Made by a program: the position numbers and the translations under genes. From DATDYA01 sp035289165 (lineage in GTDB: Bacteria > Patescibacteriota > Patescibacteriia > Magasanikbacterales > GWA2-37-8), in contig DATDYA010000058.1 in assembly GCA_035289165.1 (NCBI GenBank), positions 1-13,825 of the forward strand: a DNA stretch of 13,825 bases, given 5' to 3'. Within the stretch, counting starts at the first letter, position 1. Each line of letters opens with the position of its first letter. Below, one piece after another: positions 1 through 5,855 of this stretch. The notes beneath the pieces are model-generated. The model was not told the DNA's origin, did no database searches, and saw nothing but the letters and a program-made list of their open reading frames with translations.

Positions 1-1
1 A

Positions 2-73
2 AATCACGGCAGCAGTGTTCTTTTAATTTTGGCCGGAGGGCTAGCGATTGTGGCTGGCGGTGGTGTGTTGTAA
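2..73 (+). CDS. C-terminal fragment of a membrane protein (5' partial)
   Basis: Frame 2 is open from the window edge to a TAA at 71-73. It encodes 23 residues, nearly all hydrophobic or glycine (LLILAGGLAIVAGG core), which looks like the last transmembrane helix of a protein whose body lies outside the window. The family cannot be named from so little. After the stop, frame 3 (72-146) reads on with a charged turn (KIVIEKRG) and another hydrophobic stretch (TAILVLSAGALS) before TGA. The original protein may therefore have been one helix longer and lost it to an indel, or the resemblance may be chance. Confidence 0.45.
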   Translation, partial: NHGSSVLLILAGGLAIVAGGGVL

Positions 74-190
74 AATCGTTATAGAGAAGCGCGGGTTGTT
101 TACCACAACGGCAATTTTAGTGTTATCGGCAGGTGCTCTATCCTGAGTGGTCCGTTGAGTAGTAGTGATTTTAAAAAGTAACCAGGTTAA

Positions 191-222
191 ACAAAAGATG
201 GGCACTTTAAATCGTCTTTTGT
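191..222. repeat. Inverted repeat upstream of the YerC-like gene
   Basis: ACAAAAGA (191-198) and TCTTTTGT (215-222) are perfect 8-bp inverted arms separated by 16 bases. The repeat lies 26 bases before the start of the YerC-like regulator. No T-run follows, so an intrinsic terminator is unlikely. It could be an operator, possibly for the neighbouring regulator, but nothing else supports that. Apart from this, 74-248 holds only a weak TAAAAT -10-like box at 235-240. Confidence 0.3.
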
Positions 223-248
223 AGGTTAATTCGTTAAAATAAAGGCCT

Positions 249-554
249 ATGACTGACTGGAAAACACCTAAATTAAAAAGGCTAAGTCGGGTGTTAGCAG
301 GGATTAAAAAAGAGGAGGAAATACTGGTTTTTTTGCGTGATCTTTGTACGTTGGAAGAGCTGGAAACTTTGTCTTCGCGCTGGGAAGTTGTGGCGTTATT
401 GGATAAGGCCCGGCCTTATCGGGAGATTGCTCAAAAGACCGGTGTCAGTACGGCCACTATTACTCGCATTGCTCACTGGCTTGAGAACGGCGAAGGGGGG
501 TATAGGATAGCACTACGAAATTTAAAAAAAACTAATAAAAAATATCGTCCCTGA
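249..554 (+). CDS. YerC/YecD-family TrpR-related transcriptional regulator
   Basis: The 101-residue product matches the size and layout of the YerC/YecD family, small all-helical proteins related to the Trp repressor. It has an N-terminal helical dimerisation part (about residues 20-55, with LxxLxTLEELETLSSRWEV). A helix-turn-helix follows at about 57-80 (YREIAQKTGVSTATITRIAHWL), where the second helix would read DNA. The C-terminus is basic. The effector of this family is not established; amino-acid corepression as in TrpR cannot be assumed. The ATG at 249 is preceded by AAAGG at 241-245, with a very short spacer. The TGA stop lies inside a terminator hairpin, so this is probably a single-gene transcript. 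Confidence 0.85.
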   Translation: MTDWKTPKLKRLSRVLAGIKKEEEILVFLRDLCTLEELETLSSRWEVVALLDKARPYREIAQKTGVSTATITRIAHWLENGEGGYRIALRNLKKTNKKYRP

Positions 555-568
555 AGGGCGATTTTTTT
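545..568 (+). terminator. Intrinsic terminator of the YerC-like gene
   Basis: TCG-T-CCC (545-551), a TGAA loop and GGGCGA (556-561) form a GC-rich hairpin with one bulged base, followed by seven Ts (562-568). The loop contains the stop codon of the upstream gene. Confidence 0.8.
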
Positions 569-583
569 ATCCACAGGTATGCC

Positions 584-617
584 TTGACAAGTTAATCAAT
601 TTGTATTAGTGTATTAA
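584..617 (+). promoter_or_regulatory. Putative promoter upstream of the tRNA-His region
   Basis: A consensus -35 box TTGACA lies at 584-589. The -10 is unclear: TAGTGT (607-612) is at the ideal 17-base spacing but poor, while TATTAA (612-617) is better but 22 bases away. The -10 area overlaps the dyad at 611-628, the geometry expected for a repressor-controlled promoter. It is the only recognisable promoter before tRNA-His and the ATP-grasp-like gene. Confidence 0.4.
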
Positions 618-628
618 TACATTAATAC
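611..628. promoter_or_regulatory. Operator-like dyad GTATTAAT-AC-ATTAATAC
   Basis: GTATTAAT (611-618) and ATTAATAC (621-628) are perfect 8-bp inverted arms with a 2-bp centre. The left part is also a 10-bp palindrome, GTATTAATAC (611-620). The dyad covers the likely -10/transcription start zone of the TTGACA promoter. A homodimeric HTH regulator is the natural reader. The adjacent YerC-like protein is a candidate by proximity only. Confidence 0.4.
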
Positions 629-629
629 T

Positions 630-677
630 ATGGAAAACTACGTTATAACAATCCATCATAACAATAGCCTCGAATAA
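630..677 (+). CDS. Possible 15-codon leader peptide upstream of tRNA-His
   Basis: An ATG at 630 opens a 15-codon reading frame (MENYVITIHHNNSLE) ending in TAA at 675-677. It lies between the promoter-like site and the hairpin plus T-run that precedes tRNA-His. Two adjacent CAT histidine codons sit in the middle, which recalls amino-acid leader peptides, but two codons are far fewer than in classical his leaders. No Shine-Dalgarno site is visible. An 8-base direct repeat ATAACAAT (645-652, 658-665) runs through it. It may equally be non-coding leader RNA. Confidence 0.2.
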   Translation: MENYVITIHHNNSLE

Positions 678-705
678 CGAACGAGCCAGTTTGTTGTTTG
701 AGGCC

Positions 706-734
706 ATCGCCAACTAGGGCGATTTTTGTTTTTT
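706..734 (+). terminator. Hairpin plus T-run just before tRNA-His (terminator or attenuator)
   Basis: ATCGCC (706-711) pairs with GGCGAT (718-723) around a six-base loop, followed by TTTTGTTTTTT (724-734). It looks like an intrinsic terminator, yet the tRNA begins only two bases later and no other promoter is seen between. Either a short RNA ends here and the tRNA has its own promoter, or this is a conditional attenuator. A competing pairing GCCTC (667-671) with GAGGC (700-704) lies just upstream. Confidence 0.6.
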
Positions 735-736
735 AT

Positions 737-809
737 GGTGACTATAGTGAAAAGGTTATCACGCGAGAGTGTGGTTCTCGCCTTGGGAGTTCGATTCTCC
801 CTAGTCACC
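737..809 (+). tRNA. tRNA-His (anticodon GTG)
   Basis: The whole cloverleaf can be folded by eye. The acceptor stem GGTGACTA (737-744) pairs with TAGTCACC (802-809), including the extra G-1:C73 pair that marks bacterial tRNA-His. The D-stem GTGA/TCAC and the anticodon stem CGAGA/TCTCG are fully paired. The loop GTGTGGT carries anticodon GTG after the invariant T33. A four-base variable loop follows. The T-stem GGGAG/CTCCC holds the loop TTCGATT. The 3' end continues CAA rather than CCA, so the CCA tail would be added by the nucleotidyltransferase. A small hairpin GGCATC/GATGCC (813-831) follows directly. Confidence 0.95.
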
Positions 810-812
810 CAA

Positions 813-831
813 GGCATCTGGGGTGGATGCC
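813..831 (+). other. Short hairpin directly 3' of tRNA-His
   Basis: GGCATC (813-818) and GATGCC (826-831) form a 6-bp stem with a seven-base loop, four bases after the tRNA. No T-run follows. It may be a 3'-end processing feature or separate the tRNA from the downstream message. A GTG at 823 inside it is in frame with the next gene but is a poor start candidate. Confidence 0.35.
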
Positions 832-852
832 AAGCGCGCAATGGAGGGAAAG

Positions 853-1764
853 ATGAAGTTGCGAAGAGCGGCTATTGAAAGAGGGTTGCTCCCGAAAGAG
901 ATCTATAAGGGGGCAAGTTACTTTGTGACCGAGCTGGCGCTCTTTCTTTCTGATCAAATTCGAAATGAGCTCCGGATTCTTCTGTCACGGCTCCTCAAAG
1001 AGGCTGGAGTAACGGAAGACGGCACTTTTTTTAGGATTGATGCTTATATTGATCCTGAGATGCGCCACCTCAACATCATCGAAGTGAATTCACACTTTGT
1101 GGATGGTTGGGGGGTGGCCTTGAACTTGGCGCGGGCCGCGGGTTGGCGTGTGGCCCTGCCAACAGGAGTTTTCCCGAAGTTTTGGACGTTGACTGACAAC
1201 GTCTATCTCCCCGAGCTTGAACTCGCCTGTCAGGAACTTGAGTTACTGGCTGGTGAGAAGCATGATGTAGTATTTTGGGGGGAAGCTCTGGGTTTGCAAC
1301 AGCCAGTCTATTGGTATGGGAGATTCCGGAGGGAGGGGTTCTTGCAGGTGGTCCCGAAGTGTGGTGCCCTCCTGGACGATAAGATTTGGCTTGCTCGGGT
1401 GGCCCGAGAATGGTCGCCTAATAGAGTTCTGGTTCCCAAGTGTTATTCGGTTGAGGAAACACCCTGGGAAAATCTTCCGACGGACGTTGTATTAAAAGTC
1501 CGTCGGAAGTGGGAGAATGAGAGGGCAAAGCCGGTCTTTAGGGCGGAACTCGTTTCCGGTAAAGGTACGAGGAAGGCGTACCAGCGGGGCGAACTGATCG
1601 CTCAGGAAGTCGTATCTACTCTGCACATTGACGATCGTCCGATTCAGGCGGTCATAATGTGCGCGGGCATCGAGCCGGTTGTGGGTTACATCCAACACGC
1701 CCATCATAAGGCGCGGTTCATCAATGACAATAGCGAGCATGGCCCGCTGTTGTTTGGAGGGTAA
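853..1764 (+). CDS. ATP-grasp-like protein, possibly of the circularly permuted (glutathionylspermidine-synthase-like) type
   Basis: The ATG at 853 is chosen because GGAGG lies five bases before it (843-847). In-frame starts at 823 (GTG) and 841 lack such a site. The product is then 303 residues. An early FFRIDAYID...LNIIEVNSHFVDGWG block (about residues 68-95) resembles the Asp/Glu-x-Asn metal and ATP site of circularly permuted ATP-grasp enzymes, which comes before the nucleotide lysines. Later come DVVLKVRRK, SGKGTR (glycine-rich loop), IAQEVV and a terminal INDNSEHGPLLFG. That order fits glutathionylspermidine-synthase-like folds better than classical ligases. Such enzymes join a carboxylate to an amine via acyl-phosphate; the substrates here are unknown. 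The gene is clearly GC-richer than its neighbours (36 of 60 bases in 1081-1140), which may mean transfer. The family call is by eye. Confidence 0.6.
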   Translation: MKLRRAAIERGLLPKEIYKGASYFVTELALFLSDQIRNELRILLSRLLKEAGVTEDGTFFRIDAYIDPEMRHLNIIEVNSHFVDGWGVALNLARAAGWRVALPTGVFPKFWTLTDNVYLPELELACQELELLAGEKHDVVFWGEALGLQQPVYWYGRFRREGFLQVVPKCGALLDDKIWLARVAREWSPNRVLVPKCYSVEETPWENLPTDVVLKVRRKWENERAKPVFRAELVSGKGTRKAYQRGELIAQEVVSTLHIDDRPIQAVIMCAGIEPVVGYIQHAHHKARFINDNSEHGPLLFGG

Positions 1765-1766
1765 AC

Positions 1767-1809
1767 GATCTTGGGGCGTCGCTTAGGCGATCCCCAAGAT
1801 CACCTAAGC
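1767..1809 (+). promoter_or_regulatory. Large hairpin with a competing alternative stem before the HAD gene
   Basis: GATCTTGGGG (1767-1776) and CCCCAAGATC (1792-1801) form a perfect 10-bp stem. Its loop contains a second stem, TCGC (1779-1782) with GCGA (1787-1790). No T-run follows, so it is not a standard intrinsic terminator. GCTTAGG (1781-1787) can instead pair perfectly with CCTAAGC (1803-1809), which would break the inner stem. The site starts two bases after the ATP-grasp stop and ends seven bases before the HAD start. Confidence 0.5.
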
Positions 1810-1815
1810 AAATCT

Positions 1816-2388
1816 ATGAAAAAAATTATTTTATTTGATTTAGACGGCACTATTGCTGACGTCCAGCCTATCGAAAGACTGGTTTTAAAAAAGATTCTTG
1901 AAGAGAAGAATGTTATTTATACTGGAAATCTGAATTTTGGTTTTAACGATAAAAATTTTGTTAAAGAATACCAAAGATGTTTTGGAATTTTAAAGGAAAA
2001 CAGTTTATTACCATCTCCCAAACTTTTGTTAGATGTAAGGAAATTTAAGTTCGAGGCGAGTTGTTCGTTAGGATTGGTGACTGGCGGTGTGAAGATAGAA
2101 ACGGAGTGGGTACTAAAAAGATTGGGGATAAAAGACGTGTTTAGGCCAGAGTTATTATTTTGTCGAGAGGACTATACGGGGAGCAAAAAGGACGGTGGGC
2201 CGTATGTTAAAATAAAAAGGCTTTTTCCAGATTCTTTAGTTGTGGTTTTGGGGGATTCTGTCGCTGATCTTTCTGGATCAAAAGTGGTGGGGTTTGATTA
2301 TTGTTTGATGTCTAGAAAAACGACGTTGGTTGAAAATGAACAAAAAGCGAGGAGATTTTTCCAAAAATATCAGATGTTGTCTGAATAG
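1816..2388 (+). CDS. HAD-superfamily phosphohydrolase
   Basis: The 190-residue protein starts at ATG 1816. An upstream in-frame TTG at 1771 lies inside the hairpin and adds a non-conserved tail, so it is rejected. HAD motif I is FDLDGT (residues 6-11) with both catalytic aspartates. Motif II is the threonine in LVTGG, motif III a lysine in KDGGPYVKIKR, and motif IV LGDSVADL. The spacing after motif I holds a helical cap, as in phosphoglycolate-phosphatase-like members. The expected reaction is phosphoester hydrolysis of a small metabolite via an aspartyl-phosphate; the substrate cannot be read from sequence. No Shine-Dalgarno site is visible. Base composition returns to AT-rich (15 G/C of 60 in 1921-1980), unlike the gene before it. 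Confidence 0.85.
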   Translation: MKKIILFDLDGTIADVQPIERLVLKKILEEKNVIYTGNLNFGFNDKNFVKEYQRCFGILKENSLLPSPKLLLDVRKFKFEASCSLGLVTGGVKIETEWVLKRLGIKDVFRPELLFCREDYTGSKKDGGPYVKIKRLFPDSLVVVLGDSVADLSGSKVVGFDYCLMSRKTTLVENEQKARRFFQKYQMLSE

Positions 2389-2414
2389 ACAGAAGCATTA
2401 TTTTTTGTTATATT

Positions 2415-2448
2415 ATAGCCATAACTTTTAACTCAAAGTTATGGCTAT
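2415..2448 (+). promoter_or_regulatory. Perfect 14-bp hairpin that contains the start codon of the PfkB-family kinase
   Basis: ATAGCCATAACTTT (2415-2428) and AAAGTTATGGCTAT (2435-2448) are perfect inverted arms with a six-base loop TAACTC. The kinase ATG (2441-2443) lies in the right arm, so in RNA the start codon would be fully base-paired. There is no Shine-Dalgarno site. TATATT/TATTAT just upstream (2409-2416) could be a -10 box, in which case the hairpin would be at the extreme 5' end of the message. It may act as a translational switch, or the dyad may be read as DNA by a dimeric protein. Confidence 0.6.
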
Positions 2449-3391
2449 CTTAATTTCCGGATCGTTAACTTACGACTACATTTTAAATTTTCCGGATAGT
2501 TTCCGGAATCATTTGAAACTAGAAGGGGAACATGTCTTAGACTTAAATTTTAATGTCGAGAAAGTCACTAAAAGCCGTGGTGGCACAGCTGGTAATATCG
2601 CTTATACTCTAAAACTTCTTGGTGCCGATCCGGTATTAGTTTCGGCCTTGGGTAATGATGGAAATGAATATCTAAAATTTTTAGGAAGTCAGGGTATTGA
2701 AACAAAGAATGTGTTGGTAGACAAAGAGGGAGGAACAGCGACAGCCTATATTTTAACGGACGCGGATAATAACGAGTTAACAGCACTGCATGTCGGCCCA
2801 TTAACATTAACTCGTGAGTTTTCTTTGCATAATTTAGAAAGCAAACCAAATTTAGTAGTTGTGTCTTCCACCGATAAAGAAACGATGATCCGCCACCTAA
2901 AAGAAAGTGCGGAGTTGGGGGTGAAGGCCGTGTTTGATCCAAGTCAGCAGCTGGAGAATTTTACTGAGATTGAGCTTAAAAAAATGATTAGTCAAGCGTA
3001 CTTTGTGATTGGTAACGACTATGAGATTAAAAGGCTAGAAGAAAAAGTCGGTTGGGATACCGAGGAGATGTTAAAAAACACTAAGGTGGTTGTTATTACC
3101 CGCGGAGCCAAGGGGTCGTTTATCTTAACCGCCGAAGGCGAAGAAATAGCGGCAGAGGCTTGTCCACCCCTGTCCTACGACGATCCAGCAGGTGCGGGTG
3201 ACGCTTACCGTGCTGGTTTTTTTGTGGGATTTGAGCTTGGCTATCCTTGGAAGACTTGCGCACAGATGGGAAGCTTAGCCGCTTGTTACGCGATTGAGGC
3301 GATTGGTACCCAGACGCATTTATTTACCGAGGAAGAATTTAGAGGACGCTATAAAAAAGAATATAACGAAACTATAACTTTAGAAAGATAA
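2441..3391 (+). CDS. PfkB-family kinase, adenosine-kinase/ribokinase-like
   Basis: The 316-residue length is normal for the ribokinase/PfkB fold. PfkB signature 1 is at residues 47-74 (GGTAGNIAYTLKLLGA...LGNDG). Signature 2 is DDPAGAGDAYRAGFF at 247-261, with the GAGD oxyanion/anion hole and Asp254 as catalytic base. The N-terminal pattern (ISGSLTYDYILNFPDSF) resembles bacterial adenosine kinases and related nucleoside kinases rather than phosphofructokinases. The expected reaction is ATP-dependent phosphorylation of a nucleoside or sugar hydroxyl; the exact substrate is uncertain. The start codon is inside a strong hairpin and has no Shine-Dalgarno site. An exchanger gene follows after three bases, so the two are probably co-transcribed. 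Confidence 0.88.
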   Translation: MAILISGSLTYDYILNFPDSFRNHLKLEGEHVLDLNFNVEKVTKSRGGTAGNIAYTLKLLGADPVLVSALGNDGNEYLKFLGSQGIETKNVLVDKEGGTATAYILTDADNNELTALHVGPLTLTREFSLHNLESKPNLVVVSSTDKETMIRHLKESAELGVKAVFDPSQQLENFTEIELKKMISQAYFVIGNDYEIKRLEEKVGWDTEEMLKNTKVVVITRGAKGSFILTAEGEEIAAEACPPLSYDDPAGAGDAYRAGFFVGFELGYPWKTCAQMGSLAACYAIEAIGTQTHLFTEEEFRGRYKKEYNETITLER

Positions 3392-3394
3392 AAT

Positions 3395-4348
3395 ATGTTT
3401 TTACCTATTATTTTAATCATAATTGGTTTGGTGATTTTAATCGGGGGAGCAGAATTTTTGGTGCGTGGCGCCTCGTCAATTGCAAAGCGCGCTGGTATTT
3501 CCGAGTTAACAATTGGTTTAACAGTAGTGGCCTTTGGGACGTCCATGCCCGAATTGGTGGTGAATATGATCGCAGCTTTTAAAGGTACGGCCGATATTGC
3601 GATTGGGAATATTGTGGGTAGTAATATTGCCAACATTCTACTTATTTTAGGTATTTCAGCCATCATTTACCCGTTGACGGTTAAAAGTAATACGGTTTGG
3701 AAGGAGATACCATTTGCGGTGCTGGCTATGGTTTTAGTTTTTGTGATGGGTAACGATGTTTTTTTGGATGGGGTAAGTTTCAACGCGATTACTCGGACTG
3801 ATGGTCTGGTACTACTGGCCATGTTTGCGATATTTATGTATTACATATTCGGGTCAGCTAAAACCGAGGGTGAGGGAGAAGATGTAAAAATTTATACTTG
3901 GTCAATTTCTTTGATTTTTACAGCGATTGGTTTGGCGGCTTTGTTTTATGGAGGGAAACTCTTAGTAGATAATGCCGTTATCGTCGCCCGCGTGGCTGGT
4001 CTGTCAGAGGCATTAATTGGTCTTACAGTAGTAGCAGTCGGCACATCTTTGCCAGAGTTGGCTACTTCAGCGGTGGCGGCTTACCGGCATAAGAACGATA
4101 TCGCAGTTGGAAATATTATCGGCTCAAACATTTTTAATGTTTTTTGGATCCTTGGTCTGACGGGTACGGTAATGCAACTGCCGTTTAACCCTGCGGCCAA
4201 TGTTGATGCTCTGGTGGCCCTGTTGGCGGTAGTCCTCCTGTTTGTTTTCATGTTCATTCATACTCGTCACAAAATTAATCGTTGGCAGGGAGCCATGTTT
4301 GTTTTTTTGTATGTTGTTTATACCAGTTATTTAATCATGAGGGGTTAG
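3395..4348 (+). CDS. Na+/Ca2+ (CaCA) exchanger family membrane protein, YrbG-like
   Basis: The 317-residue polytopic protein has about ten predicted membrane helices in two inverted halves. Alpha-repeat 1 carries AFGTSMPEL (46-54) and GNIVGSNIAN (71-80). Alpha-repeat 2 carries VGTSLPEL (215-222) and GNIIGSNIFN (239-248). These hold the paired glutamates and GSN motifs that bind Ca2+ and Na+ in the family. A charged cytoplasmic loop (about 154-166, KTEGEGEDVK) links the halves. The likely role is Ca2+ extrusion driven by sodium, or by protons, across the cytoplasmic membrane. It is three bases after the kinase and one base before a divergent paralogue, so all three are probably one operon. Confidence 0.92.
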   Translation: MFLPIILIIIGLVILIGGAEFLVRGASSIAKRAGISELTIGLTVVAFGTSMPELVVNMIAAFKGTADIAIGNIVGSNIANILLILGISAIIYPLTVKSNTVWKEIPFAVLAMVLVFVMGNDVFLDGVSFNAITRTDGLVLLAMFAIFMYYIFGSAKTEGEGEDVKIYTWSISLIFTAIGLAALFYGGKLLVDNAVIVARVAGLSEALIGLTVVAVGTSLPELATSAVAAYRHKNDIAVGNIIGSNIFNVFWILGLTGTVMQLPFNPAANVDALVALLAVVLLFVFMFIHTRHKINRWQGAMFVFLYVVYTSYLIMRG

Positions 4349-4349
4349 T

Positions 4350-5279
4350 ATGATCTTAAGTTTTTTATTTCTTGCAGTACTTTTTTTACTCCTGGGCTGG
4401 TCAGCAGATTTGGTTGTCGTCAATTTGCGTAAGACCGGCGAGAAATTGGGAATCAAAGTCTTTTTTTTAGGCTTACTTTTAGGTTTGTTTACTTCGTCTC
4501 CGGAAACTGCTTTGGGTATTAACACTATTGTTAAAGATATTGAGGAAATTAGTGTTGGCAATCTATTGGGGGGCATTATGGTAATTTTTGGCCTAGTTTT
4601 AAGTTTAAGTTTAGTTTTAAATCGTAAGACAGCGACAGATGGTAAAATCTCCCATATTTTTCCAGTCTTACTATTTTTACTTCTCCCAATGTTACTTGGC
4701 CTGGATGGAATGATTGGTTTTATCGACGGAATAGCTTTAATTTTGGGTTACGTAGGCCTTGTTTGGTATTTGTACAAGGTTAACGGAGGATATGATTCTT
4801 TTGCGGTCGAAGTTGTTGAGAAAAGAGATATTTTGAAACACTTGTTCAAAATAGTTTTAGGGATAATTTTTGTAATTATCGTCTCTCATTATATTGTACA
4901 AGTCACGATTGACATGCTCGGTTCGCTGAATGTCTCTAAGTTTTTTATTGGTACGATTATTTTTGCAATTGGTACTAACTTGCCGGAGATTATTATCTCC
5001 CTACGTTCTTGGCGTAGAAACCTGGGAGAGTTATCAGTCAGTAATTTAATTGGTTCGGCTTTGGCCAATGTTTTGATTATCGGTTTACTAGCAACCTTTA
5101 AAGTTTTATCAATAGATAATGGCCTAAGTTACAGTATTTTATTTGTGGCCCTACTAACCTTGTTCGGTTTGCTAACAATATTCTACAAAACTGACAATAA
5201 ATTAGGTCGGGTGGAGGGCGTGGTGTTGTTCTTGGTATATCTAGGGTTTGTAGCGACCGAGGTTTATTTTTTAAGGTAA
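4350..5279 (+). CDS. Divergent second CaCA-family cation exchanger
   Basis: The 309-residue polytopic protein begins one base after the previous exchanger's stop. It keeps the two-repeat architecture but with altered ion-site motifs. Repeat 1 reads FTSSPETALGIN (47-58) and GNLLGG (70-75), so the usual GSN is lost. Repeat 2 reads GTNLPEIIISL (208-218) and SNLIGSALAN (231-240), where GSN becomes GSA and the first serine of GTS becomes asparagine. Both PE glutamates remain. The protein may transport a different cation or partner with the canonical copy next door. Family rules on heteromers do not exist, so any partnership is inference from adjacency. The start is fixed by the tight spacing. Confidence 0.85.
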   Translation: MILSFLFLAVLFLLLGWSADLVVVNLRKTGEKLGIKVFFLGLLLGLFTSSPETALGINTIVKDIEEISVGNLLGGIMVIFGLVLSLSLVLNRKTATDGKISHIFPVLLFLLLPMLLGLDGMIGFIDGIALILGYVGLVWYLYKVNGGYDSFAVEVVEKRDILKHLFKIVLGIIFVIIVSHYIVQVTIDMLGSLNVSKFFIGTIIFAIGTNLPEIIISLRSWRRNLGELSVSNLIGSALANVLIIGLLATFKVLSIDNGLSYSILFVALLTLFGLLTIFYKTDNKLGRVEGVVLFLVYLGFVATEVYFLR

Positions 5280-5283
5280 GTTT

Positions 5284-5835
5284 ATGCAAAAAAAGGTGAA
5301 AATGGGGAAATTAGAAACGGTTTACAAAGGCAAATTTATTGCTTTGAAACGCCACTCGGTGAGTTTCTCCAATGGAGAAAAAAAGACCTTTGAATATTGT
5401 GAGCGTCCAGATTCAATAACGATTTTACCTTTTGATGCAAAAGGTCAACTGCTCATGATTAAGGAATATCGTCATGACCACCGTAAAAGTGTTTGGTTTT
5501 TGCCAGCCGGGAGTGTGAAAAAGGGCGAAGCCCCGGTAAAAGCGGCCCATCGCGAACTTAGGGAAGAAACTGGTTATGACGCTAAGAAAATAAAAAAGTT
5601 GTATTCTCGCTCATCGGGCAGTAGTATCATTATTTGGAACATCCACTTATTTGCCGCCAAGGATTTGTTTTCTGCCCCTTTAAAGGGAGATGAGGAGTTC
5701 CCGATTAAAGTTGTCCCAATGCCGCTTGAGAAGGCGGTAAAAATGGCCTTGAACGGGACAATTGAAAACGAGTTTATCGCCTACCACATTATTCGTTTTA
5801 ATGAGTTACTAGAGAGCGGAAAATTTAAATGGTGA
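5284..5835 (+). CDS. Nudix hydrolase, ADP-ribose-pyrophosphatase-like
   Basis: The 183-residue protein has a complete Nudix box at 76-98 (G-x5-E-x7-REL-REET-GY), with the Mg2+-binding glutamates of REXXEE intact. The upstream YRHDHRKSVWFLPAGSV block is typical of ADP-ribose/ADP-sugar pyrophosphatases, which cut nucleoside diphosphate-linked compounds to a monophosphate plus a phosphosugar. Exact substrate is not determined. The ATG at 5284 has AAGG seven bases upstream; ATG 5302 with AGGTG before it is an equal alternative, shortening the protein by six residues. It sits four bases after the second exchanger and is probably co-transcribed. It could be a house-cleaning enzyme. Confidence 0.9.
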   Translation: MQKKVKMGKLETVYKGKFIALKRHSVSFSNGEKKTFEYCERPDSITILPFDAKGQLLMIKEYRHDHRKSVWFLPAGSVKKGEAPVKAAHRELREETGYDAKKIKKLYSRSSGSSIIIWNIHLFAAKDLFSAPLKGDEEFPIKVVPMPLEKAVKMALNGTIENEFIAYHIIRFNELLESGKFKW

Positions 5836-5855
5836 GGCAATAATTTTGGAAGTTT

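Noticed and set aside
584..736. T-box riboswitch upstream of tRNA-His
   Set aside because: No T-box consensus sequence or specifier-loop architecture is visible, and T-boxes regulate amino-acid genes rather than precede tRNA genes.
656..841. Minus-strand ORF across tRNA-His
   Set aside because: It overlaps a fully folded tRNA gene and shows no protein-like composition or ribosome site.
823..852. GTG 823 or ATG 841 as start of the ATP-grasp-like gene
   Set aside because: The GTG lies in the hairpin after the tRNA, and the strong GGAGG site correctly positions ATG 853 instead.
1771..1815. TTG 1771 as start of the HAD gene
   Set aside because: The added residues lie inside the large hairpin and precede the usual MKKIILFDLDGT N-terminus, which begins at ATG 1816.
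2568..2942. Minus-strand 124-aa ORF inside the PfkB-family gene
   Set aside because: Antisense shadow of a gene with clear family signatures; composition is not protein-like.
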